DNA of 64,000 bases from Streptomyces roseochromogenus subsp. oscitans DS 12.976 (GTDB taxonomy: Bacteria > Actinomycetota > Actinomycetes > Streptomycetales > Streptomycetaceae): contig NZ_CM002285.1 in the NCBI RefSeq assembly GCF_000497445.1, forward strand, positions 5,589,609 to 5,653,608. Reading direction: 5' to 3'. Of the stretch, positions 8,514 to 17,589 are shown in pieces. Positions within the stretch are counted from its first letter, which is position 1. Every line of letters starts with the position of its first letter. A program made the translations under genes and the position numbers. Under the pieces are notes generated by a model, which was given only the letters and a program-made list of their open reading frames with translations, did no database searches and was not told the DNA's origin.

Positions 8514-9512
8514 TCAGTACGCGAAGAGAGAGAACTTCTCCATGATCGTCTCGCGGTCCGCGTCTTGTACCAGCAGCCCATGGAGTAGGAGGCGTGCTTG
8601 GTAGGGGCCAAGATTGCCAGCCGGGATGAGCCCACGGCTGATCAGATCCTTCTCGGACCCGGGAAAGCCGTACGTCCTGGTCAGGACAGGGCCATTTCCG
8701 ATGCGCGATGAGAGAACCACGGGGATCCCTGCGGCGAGCCGTTCGAGGCTCTCAACGAGTCGCTGAGGAACGTGACCGACACCGAAGGCAGCGACGACGA
8801 GCCCGTCACATCGGCCGTCCCATGCCGCGAGTAGTTCCCCATCGTCGCTGAGACTGACCGTGTACAAACCCACGCGAACCTGACGGCTTCGCGGCTGCAC
8901 CAAGGGGTCATAGCGGTGGGGTAGCGCAGCGGTTAGCTGTACGCCGTCCTCGGCGATCCGGCCGATGGGCCCTGCGCCGGGTGACGTGAAGGCGGCGGGG
9001 CTGGTGGTGTGGGATTTGCGGACGTGGCGTGCCGCGTGAATCTCGTCGTTCAGGACAACCAGGGCACCGGCGCCACGCAGCCGCGGGTCGGCTGCGGCGA
9101 GGACAGCCGCATGCAGGTTGGCGGGTCCGTCGGGACTTGCCATGGTGGGATTGCGCATGGCGCCGGTGACGATGATCGGCTGCTCGTGGCCGTGATGAAG
9201 GTCAAGGAAGAACGCGGTCTCCTCGATGGTGTCGGTGCCCTGCGTGATCACAACACCGTCGACGTCGCCGCCAGCGAGGGTCTTGTCGACCGCCGCGCCA
9301 AGTTCGGTGAGGTCGTCGAAGGTCAGCGAGGCACCGGGCACACGGCGGAAGTCGTGCACGCGCAGCTCGAGTCCGTGGCCGTCCAAGCCGGGCACGGCTG
9401 CGAGGAGGTCGTGGGCGGAGAGGGCCGGCACGACTCCGCCGGTCGCCGGATCGGTGGTCATGGCGATGGTGCCGCCGAGAGAGTAGACAGCAACCGTTCT
9501 CGTCGCGCCCAT
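8514..9512 (-). CDS. Type II-like asparaginase
   Basis: A 332-aa L-asparaginase-fold protein that would hydrolyse Asn to Asp and ammonia. The first threonine motif is present as SLGGTIAMT near residue 11, and the second catalytic motif as VVITQGTDTIEETA (Thr-Asp-Thr) near residue 90, with the following TGAMRNP segment typical of the family. No signal peptide is apparent, so it is probably cytoplasmic. It lies just downstream of the aspartyl-tRNA synthetase on the same strand, with about 160 nt between. An Asn-to-Asp enzyme next to an Asp-charging enzyme under an Asp-type T-box may be a functional pair. Confidence 0.88.
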   Translation of the reverse strand: MGATRTVAVYSLGGTIAMTTDPATGGVVPALSAHDLLAAVPGLDGHGLELRVHDFRRVPGASLTFDDLTELGAAVDKTLAGGDVDGVVITQGTDTIEETAFFLDLHHGHEQPIIVTGAMRNPTMASPDGPANLHAAVLAAADPRLRGAGALVVLNDEIHAARHVRKSHTTSPAAFTSPGAGPIGRIAEDGVQLTAALPHRYDPLVQPRSRQVRVGLYTVSLSDDGELLAAWDGRCDGLVVAAFGVGHVPQRLVESLERLAAGIPVVLSSRIGNGPVLTRTYGFPGSEKDLISRGLIPAGNLGPYQARLLLHGLLVQDADRETIMEKFSLFAY

Positions 9513-9674
9513 CCTCGCCCTCCAGCTTCTGACCAGCCTGGATGAATCTCGTCCCTCGGAGATCGCTCGATGCAGGCTATCGGGTAACCCCTGAGGACGT
9601 CAGCCAGACTGAAATGCGGTGAAGCCGCAAGTCGTCGATCGCGTCATCGTGATCGCGCCCTGGTCTTTGGGCCG

Positions 9675-10997
9675 CTACGGAGTCAGCCGGTTCGGGCCAC
9701 GGAACAGGAACGTGGCCTCGCGGATCGAGTCGAGCCCGAGCAACACCATCAGCACCCGACTCAGCCCCAGGCCCAGGCCTCCGTGGGGCGGGCAGCCGTA
9801 CCGGAAGACGTTGATGTAGTCCTGCATCGGTTCAGGCCTCAGACCCTTTGCCGCAGCCTGCTTCACGAGCACGTCGTAGCGGTGCTCACGCTGGGCGCCG
9901 GTCGTAACTTCCAGCCCCTGCCACAGCAGGTCGAAGCTGAGCGTCACAGACGGGTTGTCCGCCGGCCGCATGTGGTAGAAGGGCCGGACACTCGTCGGGT
10001 AGTGGGTGACGAACACCCATTCATGGCCGGTGTGCTCCCTGAGAAGCGCGCCGATACCGCGCTCGCCCTCGGGGTCCAGGTCCTCCTTCACACCCTGCGG
10101 GTCCCAGCCCTTCGCCCGAAGCATCTCCTGAGCCTCCGCCATCGTGATCCGTGGGAACGGCACCGTCGGCACCGTCACCTCAACGCCGAACGCATCCCGG
10201 ATCGCCTCCCCGTACGCGTCGGCGACCCGGGCGATGGCGTGCGCAAGCATCCGCTCCTCGAACGCCATGACGTCCTCGACCCCGTCGATCCACGCCAGCT
10301 CTACGTCCACGCCGGTGAACTCGGTGGCGTGCCGGGAGGTGAACGACGGCTCGGCGCGGAACACCGGACCGATCTCGAAGACGCGGTCGATGCCGGCCGC
10401 GATCGCCATCTGCTTGAAGAACTGCGGCGACTGCGCCAGGTAGGCAGAGCGGCCGAAGTAGCCGAGTTCGAACACCTCCGCGCCGGACTCCGAGGCGGTG
10501 CCCATCAGCTTCGGCGTGTGCATCTCCGTGCAGCCCTGCCCGTACGCGTACTCTCGCATCCCCTGCTCCAGCGTGCTCTGCACAGCGAACAGCAGCTGCG
10601 CGGCCGGGCGGCGCCGGACGTCCAGGAACCGCCAGTCCAGGCGGTGTTCCAGGCCGGTCTGCTCGTCGATCGGCAGCGGCGTCTCGGCCCGGTTCAGGAC
10701 CTCGACCGCCTCTGGGATGATCTCCAGACCATGGAGCTTCACGATCGGGTTCTCGGCGACACGGCCGGTGATCCGCACCGCGGACTCCGGCGTGAGCTGC
10801 TGCAGGGCGGCCTCGATGTCGTCGCCTGCGCCGCCGCGCCGGTGGGTCACCTGCACCATGCCGGTGTGGTCACGTACGACGACGAACTGCACCTGACTCA
10901 GCAGCCGCAGAGTATGAGCCCAGCCCGACACGGAAACGGTCCGGCCCACGTGCTCACGCAGCTCGGACACCAGTACACGGTCGGTCGTGTGGATCAT
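9675..10997 (-). CDS. Archaeal-type aspartyl-tRNA synthetase
   Basis: A 440-aa class II synthetase of the compact archaeal/eukaryotic AspRS type, not the roughly 590-aa bacterial type. It has an N-terminal OB-fold anticodon-binding domain (GWAHTLRLLSQVQFVVV), motif 2 (FRAEPSFTSRHATEFTGVD) and motif 3 (GLGLSRVLMVLLGLDSIRE). Start ATG 10997 is preceded by GGAGGG. Such enzymes are often non-discriminating, charging tRNA-Asn with Asp for GatCAB, but the discriminating residues cannot be judged safely here. It is probably an extra copy beside a housekeeping bacterial-type aspS outside the window. The T-box upstream indicates control by uncharged tRNA. Confidence 0.9.
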   Translation of the reverse strand: MIHTTDRVLVSELREHVGRTVSVSGWAHTLRLLSQVQFVVVRDHTGMVQVTHRRGGAGDDIEAALQQLTPESAVRITGRVAENPIVKLHGLEIIPEAVEVLNRAETPLPIDEQTGLEHRLDWRFLDVRRRPAAQLLFAVQSTLEQGMREYAYGQGCTEMHTPKLMGTASESGAEVFELGYFGRSAYLAQSPQFFKQMAIAAGIDRVFEIGPVFRAEPSFTSRHATEFTGVDVELAWIDGVEDVMAFEERMLAHAIARVADAYGEAIRDAFGVEVTVPTVPFPRITMAEAQEMLRAKGWDPQGVKEDLDPEGERGIGALLREHTGHEWVFVTHYPTSVRPFYHMRPADNPSVTLSFDLLWQGLEVTTGAQREHRYDVLVKQAAAKGLRPEPMQDYINVFRYGCPPHGGLGLGLSRVLMVLLGLDSIREATFLFRGPNRLTP

Positions 10998-11019
10998 CGC
11001 AGCCCTCCAGGGCGTCATG

Positions 11020-11251
11020 GTGATCCCTTGGGGGCGCGGGCGAGAAGGGGACTCGCGGTTCCACCGCGCCTTCACTGCCGCCCGACAGCGGCAGCCTCGT
11101 TCGTGGCCGGTAACGAGGCCAGCCGGCGGGGCATTGGGCCACGGGCCGTTTCTCCCCGCACTCGGGAGGGTCTTCGCCCCGGGGGCGCGAGGCTGCCTTC
11201 CCAGCTGCCGGCAGCTCTCTCATCTCGCGTGATCCCGGGCTACTCGTCTCC
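11020..11251 (-). promoter_or_regulatory. T-box leader, apparently Asp-specific
   Basis: In transcript direction the leader has a stem I base and AGTA element (11241-11251 on the plus strand). It then forms a GCCCGGG/CCCGGGG helix and an upper CGCGAG/CTCGCG helix, and returns through an internal loop carrying GAAGAC. The triplet GAC at 11172-11170 sits where the specifier codon is expected and is an Asp codon. Downstream, GGTGGAACCGCG (11065-11054) matches the T-box consensus GGTGGNACCGCG exactly. GGCGCGG can alternatively pair with CCGCGCC near 11033-11040, close to the start region. No U-run follows, so control may be translational, as in other actinobacterial T-boxes. Confidence 0.75.
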
Positions 11252-11347
11252 GTCATCGCGTTGCTACGGAGGATAGCGAGCCAGGGCCTCGCGAGGACAG
11301 CGAGATTCCCGCGCGGATCACGATCTTGCTTTCGAAGGTGGATCGAT

Positions 11348-11944
11348 ATGCGCTCGCGTGAGGCGATCGCCCGCTGGCACGCTGCCCTCATGGATCAAGC
11401 TGAAGTACTGCTCATCGGCGGACGAGCCGGCGTCGGCAAGACGACGGTGGGGTGGGAGGTTTCCGCGCTGCTGCGCGCCGCGGCGGTCCCTCACGCGGTC
11501 ATCGAGGGGGACTACATGGGGCAGGTGCATCCAGCACCAGCAGGGGACCCTCACCGCACGGAGATCACCGAGAGCAACCTGACCGCCGTGTGGGCAAACT
11601 TCGCCCAGCGCGGCTACCGACGTCTGATCTACACGAACACCGTGAGCGTGCTGCCCGAGGCGACAGGCATGTTCGAGCGCGCCATGGGGGACGGGGTGCG
11701 GATCATACGGGCCCTGCTCACCGCCTCCGATGCCACCGCCCGCGAGCGGCTGGTGGGGCGGGAACTCGGCTCGGAGCTGGACAAGGAGCTGGAAGCGAGC
11801 ATCCGCAAGGCGCGGCTCCTTGACCAGCGGGCCGCCGCAGATACCGTGCGGGTGCTGACGGACGGACGATCCGTCGTGGACATCGCGCGGGAGGTGGTAG
11901 CCGCCACCGGCTGGACACAGCCTCATTCCGCGCCGGGATCGTGA
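11348..11944 (+). CDS. P-loop kinase-like ATPase (AAA_33 / zeta-like)
   Basis: A 198-aa protein with Walker A GGRAGVGKTTVG near residue 24, an EGDYMG segment after it (like the DE/ED substrate site of small kinases), and an arginine-rich lid region (TARERLVGRELGSEL). The layout resembles AAA_33 kinases and uridine/zeta-type P-loop proteins; no antitoxin partner is visible, so a toxin role is not supported. ATG at 11348 follows GAAGG with good spacing. It diverges from the T-box/AspRS transcript. Confidence 0.75.
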   Translation: MRSREAIARWHAALMDQAEVLLIGGRAGVGKTTVGWEVSALLRAAAVPHAVIEGDYMGQVHPAPAGDPHRTEITESNLTAVWANFAQRGYRRLIYTNTVSVLPEATGMFERAMGDGVRIIRALLTASDATARERLVGRELGSELDKELEASIRKARLLDQRAAADTVRVLTDGRSVVDIAREVVAATGWTQPHSAPGS

Positions 11945-12296
11945 TCACGCCCGCCGATCAGTTTGGGAACGGGTGCGGCCAACTGTTGAGTCACATTGCG
12001 ATGGCTGGCCGACCGGCGTGGCCGGACAATCTGATCCGAGGTGCCCCTCATTCAGCGATTGCCAGATAGCCCTCAGCATCAGGCCGACGAGCGATGCTCC
12101 AGCAGCGCGGGCACAAGCCTGCTCGCGGCTCGGCCAGAGCGGCGGTTGGCAGCAGGAACCTCTCCGTGCTCCCTGCTTCACGGCGTAGACCTCGTCGACA
12201 AACTTCGGAAATCGGACCGGTCTCCCGCTGTTGCGAGAGCATGGGTGCTCTCTACGCCCCAGTCTTCGGGTGGAGGCATTAAGTAGCCTTGCAAGC
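11945..12296. other. Gene-free interval before the REase-NTPase gene
   Basis: Scattered protein-like scraps in several frames, such as FPKFVDEVYAVKQGA on the minus strand near 12174-12218, suggest a decayed gene, but nothing is identifiable. A promoter for the following gene is expected near 12250-12290; none is convincing by eye. Confidence 0.3.
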
Positions 12297-14645
12297 ATGA
12301 CCAGTTCACGGACTCATCGGTACCCCGGAGAGGCGGCTGCCCGCCCAAGCTATCGACTGCACACCCTTGGATGGCGAGCATTCGAGGATCTCGCGTTGGA
12401 CATCATGCGGGAGATCCTGGGGCCGACAGTAGTGAGCTTCGCTGAGACGGGCGACGGGGGGCGTGACGGCGCCTTCTACGGCGACTGGGAACCGGGCCGA
12501 AGCCATCAGGCACCAGCCCCATTCGGGGAGGCTGAAGTAAACGGCCTGAAGGGCCCATTCGTCATCCAATGCAAATTCAAACAGAGCGAGTCGGAAACTC
12601 TGATGCCCTCAGAGGTGTCCGGCGAACTGAAGAAAGTGAGCAAGCTGGTCGGAGAAGGGGCCTGCTCAACCTATGTGCTCATGACCAACGCGCGCATCAC
12701 AGCGGGCAGTGAATTGAAGATGCGCAAGGACTTCCAAGCCGCAGGAGCCAGGAACGTACTTATCTTGGGCGGCACTTGGATTGAGGAAATCATCTCCAGC
12801 AGCCCAAACTTGCGTAGGAAAGTGCCGCGAATCTATGGCTTGGGTGACCTGACTCAGATCCTCGATGAAAGGAAGTACCACCAAGCGCATGCCCTTCTGT
12901 CATACCTCGGCGACGAAAACCTTGTCACCTTCGTGCGCACCAGGTTCTATGAGCAGGCTGTAGATTACTTGGATCGCCGGGGATTCGTTGTCTTGTCCGG
13001 TAGACCCGGGTCCGGAAAGTCCATCAGTGCAGCCGCCCTGGCGGTGGGTGCCATCGATGCTTACGGAAGCGCGGTCGTCAAGATTGATACCCCCGGGGAA
13101 TTCAAGGACGCGTGGAACCCCCATGAGCCGGACCAGCTCTTCTGGGTGGATGACGCATTCGGCGTCTACAGGTTCGACACCCAGGCGACCGAAAAGTGGG
13201 GCCGCAGCATCGGCCTGGTTCAAACCGCGATCAAGCGCGGCGCTCGATTTGTCTTCACCAGCCGTGATTACATCCTCCAAGAGGCGCAGAGTCAGTTCAC
13301 GGGCTCCGCGCGAGAGTTGCTCGACTGCCGGGTGAAGATCGCTCCAACTCACCTTGTTGTCGAAGAACGCGAGCAAATCCTCTACAACCACCTGAGATAC
13401 GGCGATCAGTCTCGGAGCTTCCTCACGGAGATCAAGCCCCATCTATCGACCGCAGCGCGCTCTGCTCACTTCAGCCCGGAGCAAGCCCGAAGGCTCGGAA
13501 GTTCCTACTTGTCCTCCGGTCTTGAGGCTATCTCAGAGAAGAACCTGCTGGACTTCTTCGAGAACCCTATTGATCATCTCTGTGAAGTGCTTCGGGGGCT
13601 AGATCAAGACGCACTCGCCGCTCTGTGCCTGATCTACATGGCCGGCGGAGAGCTCAAATCTCCCCTGTCGCTGACACAGCGGGAGCTAGGGGTACTCGAC
13701 CTCGTCGGGGGAACTAAAGCAAGCGTAGCCAAAGCACTCGCCCGCTTGGAAGGTTCCTTCCTGCTCAGGGTAAACACCCGCACAAGCCCGCGTTGGAAGT
13801 TCTATCACCCCAGTCTGGCGAACGCACTCGCAAAACACATTGGCCAAAATGCTGAACTTGTAGAAGTTTTCATCTCTGGTCTGACTCCGCGTGCGCTGTT
13901 CAGCCTCGTCGACTGTGGGAGCGATGAGAAGGACGAACGCGAGACTGTCGCTATCCCGGAAGTCTGCTATGACCTCCTCATCAACCGGATCTCGGAACTT
14001 CATGCATCTCATCATCTCTGTGACTCGCCGCGCTTCGTCGGGTTCCTTTCCTCCTGCAGCGCAAGCTTCCTCTACAGACTTGCCCACCTGAGAAGCGGCA
14101 TCATCGGAAAGTTCACCACCGCAGACACGGTAGGCTTCGGCCCAAGCGGAATCACGCTCCTGGCGCGTCTTCACCAGGTAGGGCTCCTCGCAGAAGAAGA
14201 GCGGACCTCCGCCGTGTCCAGAATCATGGACAGCTCTACATCCACGTATGATCTGGAGGTCGACTACGACTGGGCTGAATCGTCTGCGACCGCCGACCTC
14301 TGTACCGCGTCAGAATACAGCCAGCTCCGCGAGCGAGTCCTCAGTGAAGTCATCCCCGAACTCGTAGAAGTGATTGACGACCCAGGGGCCACGATCGAGT
14401 GGGAGTCAGAAGAGGACTGGCGCGAACTCGCCCGCCACTATGAAAACGCAGTGCGCGCCTACCGCAACGCCTACGGAGACCACCCCGATGGCGCCGCTGA
14501 GGTTGAGCACGCCGGCGAGCTGATCCACTCCCTCCTCTACTCGGCGCCCATGTGTGGGGGAGACTTTGAGGAGCAAGAGGACGAAGAAGCGGAGGTCGAC
14601 GAGGATACAAGGCGGAGCATCTTCGATGACCTCGACACCGTGTGA
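12297..14645 (+). CDS. Restriction-endonuclease-like domain fused to a STAND-type NTPase
   Basis: A 782-aa protein. Residues about 20-165 form a PD-(D/E)xK-like nuclease: GWRAFEDLALDIM, then GDGGRDGAF (metal Asp) and FVIQCKF (Q-x-K, Mrr style). From about residue 233 there is a P-loop NTPase with Walker A SGRPGSGKS, an acidic WVDDAF Walker B, and FTSRDYIL, like the sensor segment of novel STAND families. The long C-terminal part is helical and ends in an acidic tail. Nuclease-STAND fusions are typical of anti-phage sensors that detect an invader component and then cut DNA. Base composition is visibly less GC-rich than the neighbours, which suggests transfer. It is followed by a strong terminator and stands alone. 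Confidence 0.8.
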   Translation: MTSSRTHRYPGEAAARPSYRLHTLGWRAFEDLALDIMREILGPTVVSFAETGDGGRDGAFYGDWEPGRSHQAPAPFGEAEVNGLKGPFVIQCKFKQSESETLMPSEVSGELKKVSKLVGEGACSTYVLMTNARITAGSELKMRKDFQAAGARNVLILGGTWIEEIISSSPNLRRKVPRIYGLGDLTQILDERKYHQAHALLSYLGDENLVTFVRTRFYEQAVDYLDRRGFVVLSGRPGSGKSISAAALAVGAIDAYGSAVVKIDTPGEFKDAWNPHEPDQLFWVDDAFGVYRFDTQATEKWGRSIGLVQTAIKRGARFVFTSRDYILQEAQSQFTGSARELLDCRVKIAPTHLVVEEREQILYNHLRYGDQSRSFLTEIKPHLSTAARSAHFSPEQARRLGSSYLSSGLEAISEKNLLDFFENPIDHLCEVLRGLDQDALAALCLIYMAGGELKSPLSLTQRELGVLDLVGGTKASVAKALARLEGSFLLRVNTRTSPRWKFYHPSLANALAKHIGQNAELVEVFISGLTPRALFSLVDCGSDEKDERETVAIPEVCYDLLINRISELHASHHLCDSPRFVGFLSSCSASFLYRLAHLRSGIIGKFTTADTVGFGPSGITLLARLHQVGLLAEEERTSAVSRIMDSSTSTYDLEVDYDWAESSATADLCTASEYSQLRERVLSEVIPELVEVIDDPGATIEWESEEDWRELARHYENAVRAYRNAYGDHPDGAAEVEHAGELIHSLLYSAPMCGGDFEEQEDEEAEVDEDTRRSIFDDLDTV

Positions 14646-14673
14646 ACTCGTGATCCTGCTCGTCATGCCGCGC

Positions 14674-14706
14674 GCCTTCTCGTCCACACACTGTGGACGA
14701 GAAGGC
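14674..14706 (+). terminator. Strong hairpin terminator after the REase-NTPase gene
   Basis: A perfect 15-bp stem (arms 14674-14688 and 14692-14706) with a 3-nt loop, 28 nt after the stop codon at 14645. Confidence 0.85.
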
Positions 14707-14911
14707 TTCCGTACGTATTGCCGCTGCGAGTTGAGGACAGCGAGGCTCGCCCGACAGTAGGGGCACCGCTTCCACTTCTTGTCCAGGCCACGCGACCGAA
14801 GAGTCGCGCTCACTCGCTTGGCCGGGAAGGTCGAGCCCCTAAGAGGTCCGCCCCCGCGCCGCATTGCGTGACGCTGCAGGCCGGTTACGGCCCTGCCTCT
14901 TTGCCGTCACC

Positions 14912-15283
14912 CTACGCAGCGGTGTGGACTGCGACGAATTGTTCCCGAACCGAACGTGGGATCCGTCCTCGTGCAGGCACCGCGATCTTCCGCTCCTTTG
15001 CCCACTTACGGATCTCGGCGGGATCCGGCTCGGCATCGCTGAACGTGGCAGCGGGAACTCGCTTCCGGGTGGGTGCCTTGCGAGACCTCGTCCTCCTGCC
15101 GGAAGATGTCCGGCGGGCAGCCTTCACGAAGGGGGAGAGCGTGGATTCGAGGGTCTCATATGAAGCCGCGCTGAGGTCTATTTCGTAGGAGACGCCGTCG
15201 AGTTCAAATGAGCGTGTCTGGACGTCATCACCCCGCTCCTGGGTCAAGTCGTCCACGAAATAGGTCTCTACGTGCCTTGCCAT
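14912..15283 (-). CDS. lsr2: Lsr2-family nucleoid protein
   Basis: A 124-residue-class Lsr2 protein, a DNA-bridging silencer of AT-rich horizontally acquired DNA in actinobacteria. The N-terminal oligomerisation domain (VETYFVDDL, then the motif SYEIDLS) is typical. A basic linker (RRTRSRKAPTRKR) leads to the C-terminal DNA-binding segment with the AT-hook-like RGRIP. Start ATG 15283 is preceded by GGAAGGAG. Its presence in an island rich in foreign genes is consistent with a mobile-element copy that represses cargo expression; Streptomyces usually also has chromosomal lsr2 genes. Confidence 0.88.
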   Translation of the reverse strand: MARHVETYFVDDLTQERGDDVQTRSFELDGVSYEIDLSAASYETLESTLSPFVKAARRTSSGRRTRSRKAPTRKRVPAATFSDAEPDPAEIRKWAKERKIAVPARGRIPRSVREQFVAVHTAA

Positions 15284-15399
15284 GTCTCTCCTTCCGTTCC
15301 GCGACGGAGACATTACATGACATCGGTAAGCAGGTGAAAATCGGAATGTGGCCCGAGAGGAATATGGGAGGTGTTGCTAACGAGTATCTAAGACGTGGC

Positions 15400-16191
15400 C
15401 TATTTGATTCCTTGTATGCCGTGACCAGTGGCATCGAGGGTGTGCTGATCGACAGCATCGAGGAGGGTCAGCAGGGGGCCGTTGTCTAGATGGGCTTGCA
15501 CGCCGTGTTCGGTAAGTAGGTCTTGCAGGGCGACGGTGTAGTACCGGATGGCGGCGATGATCGCCGCGGGATCGTAGGGGGCTGGGGCGGCTGCCAGGCG
15601 CGCCGCCCAGGCGTCATATCGGGTGCCACCGTGTCGATGGTGGGTGGTGCTCTTGGCCTGGTCGCGGAGCACCATCCCAACGACCAGGATGTGACGGGCT
15701 AGGCCAAGGGCCAAATGTGCGCCGATCAGTACATCCCTGCGTGCCGCCTTGCATGCGGCCAGTACGGCGTCGAATCGGAAGTCGTTGACCAGAGGATCGA
15801 TCACACCGTTCACGTCCCTGGGTGGCGAGGTACTCGCCGCGCCTGGGTGGTGCTGGGCCGCGTCCAATACGGTGAGATCCAGTCGGCGCAGGTCACACAA
15901 CACCAGTCGGACTGTATATCGGTTGGTGTCTCCGCTACGGTTCGCGGCGAACACCGGCGCATGGTGCTCAGCGATCTCCTGGACCACATCCTCAGCGACC
16001 GCAAGCGGCTCACGGGCTGTGATCAGCACATCAAGATCAGACCACTGGTCCAGTGTCTCCGCGCAGCCGCCGGCTGATCCGTGGACGCGCATCTCGCGGA
16101 TGCGTCCGTCCAGGGTCGAGAACTCGGCGAGCGCCGAGGCGAGTGTGCGCTGCCAGCCAGCTGCGGGTAGTTGGGAGTGCCCTCCTGTCAT
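15400..16191 (-). CDS. Nucleotidyltransferase, aminoglycoside 6-adenylyltransferase-like
   Basis: A 263-aa protein with the Pol-beta nucleotidyltransferase signature G-S-x-A and WSDLDVLI near residues 39-58 and a third catalytic aspartate in LDLTV. The domain order, with a helical C-terminal half, resembles ANT(6)-type streptomycin adenylyltransferases and related uncharacterised proteins. A drug target is an inference only; the enzyme could transfer NMP to another small molecule or protein. It diverges from the kinase-fold gene at 16329. Confidence 0.7.
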   Translation of the reverse strand: MTGGHSQLPAAGWQRTLASALAEFSTLDGRIREMRVHGSAGGCAETLDQWSDLDVLITAREPLAVAEDVVQEIAEHHAPVFAANRSGDTNRYTVRLVLCDLRRLDLTVLDAAQHHPGAASTSPPRDVNGVIDPLVNDFRFDAVLAACKAARRDVLIGAHLALGLARHILVVGMVLRDQAKSTTHHRHGGTRYDAWAARLAAAPAPYDPAAIIAAIRYYTVALQDLLTEHGVQAHLDNGPLLTLLDAVDQHTLDATGHGIQGIK

Positions 16192-16328
16192 GGACCATAG
16201 GCTGACACACGCGGGGGAACGGCGAGGCTGGCGCGAGCAGGAGTGGTCATCTTGGACTCGGGAGTCTCTCCGGTCAGGTGCAGCATGCGGTGCGCGGAAT
16301 GTGCGCGGGTCGGCGAGCGAGTGACATC

Positions 16329-17147
16329 ATGTACGAAATGACGACGAACCCGTTTCATAGCGTCACGCACGTTGCGACGCTCGGAGCCGCTCTCGACCGG
16401 TTGGGCACCGTCTTCCAGAGGTTCGAAGCGCAGGACTCTGGCTGCATCTCATACGGACTGCTGGCATCAGGGCAACGTTGGTTCGTGAAAGGCGCTTCGA
16501 CGCCGCAGGGGATCTCCTCCTTGCGGCGGGCGGTCTCGTTTCACCAAAGCGTCTCACACCAGGCCATCGTCCCCCTGATGAATTCCTTCACCACAGAGGA
16601 CGGCCTTGTGCTGGTCTACCCATGGATGAGTGGAGAGGTTCTCTATCATCCGACCCTCTCACGCCAGGGGGGTCGGGCAGCCCCGGACAGCCCGATGGCA
16701 CGGTTCAGGGCCCAGCCCCTTCCCCTAATTCATGCCGCGCTGGAATGCATCCTCTCTGCCCATCTGGCTGTGGAGGAGGCCGGATTTGTCGCAGTCGACT
16801 TCTATGACGGATGCATGTTGTACGACTTCGACGAGCACCGCGTGGTGCTGTGCGACTTGGACGAATACCGGGCGGGCCCCTTCGTTCTGGAGGTGGACCG
16901 GCTGCCCGGGTCGATGCGTTATATGGCGCCAGAGGAGTTCGTGCGCGGATCGCTGATCGACATCCGGACAACAGTGTTCGCTCTGGGGCGGGCACTCCGC
17001 CTCCTTTTGGACGCTGGCGACCAGGAGAAGGAATGGCGCGGGACACCCGAGCAGTTGGAGGTCGTCAGGACTGCGACTGCCACCGATCCAGAGCGCCGGT
17101 TCCCATCCGTCCGGTCACTCGTCGGCGCCTGGCAGACGGCAGCCTGA
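16329..17147 (+). CDS. Protein-kinase-fold protein
   Basis: A 272-aa protein that resembles a compact eukaryotic-like kinase. An N-lobe lysine lies in RWFVKGAST. The catalytic-loop equivalent is VDFYDGCMLYDF, with Asp in place of the usual HRD context. DLDEYRAG stands for DFG, and RYMAPEE stands for the APE motif. The loop lacks a canonical HRD, so it may be an atypical or weakly active kinase. No transmembrane or sensor domain is present. ATG at 16329 was chosen over the upstream open frame, which is low-complexity. Confidence 0.65.
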   Translation: MYEMTTNPFHSVTHVATLGAALDRLGTVFQRFEAQDSGCISYGLLASGQRWFVKGASTPQGISSLRRAVSFHQSVSHQAIVPLMNSFTTEDGLVLVYPWMSGEVLYHPTLSRQGGRAAPDSPMARFRAQPLPLIHAALECILSAHLAVEEAGFVAVDFYDGCMLYDFDEHRVVLCDLDEYRAGPFVLEVDRLPGSMRYMAPEEFVRGSLIDIRTTVFALGRALRLLLDAGDQEKEWRGTPEQLEVVRTATATDPERRFPSVRSLVGAWQTAA

Positions 17148-17204
17148 CCTCGGAGTGTGCGCCCCCCTACAACGCCAGCTTCTCGATCACAACGCCCGAC
17201 GCGT

Positions 17205-17531
17205 CTATCGACGGGGTCGAGAAAACAACTGCACGGTCGTAAGCAAGCTGTGGCTGGGTCTGGATGGGTCATCGGGAGCATCCGCGGCATTGATGTGGGC
17301 GGCGCGCCTCTCCAACGCGGCGACGTTGGCCGAGTTATCAATCGTCACCACGCCGTTGACGGTGACCTTCAACGGCTCGGCAACGAGCACAGCGATGCGC
17401 TCTTGCACTACTTCGAGAGCGACCGCTCGGGCGGAACCGAGACGCTCATATCGGCTGGTGAGGTCCGTCGTGTCTACATCGGGTCCGAGCTGGGCTTGAA
17501 GCCAGCGCAGTACGTCGCTGTGCACAGTCAT
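17205..17531 (-). CDS. Small phage head-completion-type protein
   Basis: A 108-residue protein starting at ATG 17531 (MTVHSDVLRWLQAQL). It is last in the minus-strand head cluster, after the major capsid protein and a 68-aa protein, where head-completion or head-tail connector genes normally lie. It contains an NGVVTIDNSANVA segment and no recognised catalytic motif. The role is inferred from position. After it no further structural gene follows: the cluster ends without tail genes. Confidence 0.55.
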   Translation of the reverse strand: MTVHSDVLRWLQAQLGPDVDTTDLTSRYERLGSARAVALEVVQERIAVLVAEPLKVTVNGVVTIDNSANVAALERRAAHINAADAPDDPSRPSHSLLTTVQLFSRPRR

Positions 17532-17589
17532 TCCTGGAAAGTCGAGGGTGGGGAGCAGCGTGAGTGCTGCTCCCCACCGCTGAGTGGGG

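Noticed and set aside
9783..11276. Plus-strand frame opposite AspRS
   Set aside because: AspRS motifs are on the minus strand, and the plus frame is low-complexity and runs through the T-box leader.
11348..11944. Zeta-type toxin of a toxin-antitoxin pair
   Set aside because: Only the P-loop fits; no small antitoxin gene is adjacent.
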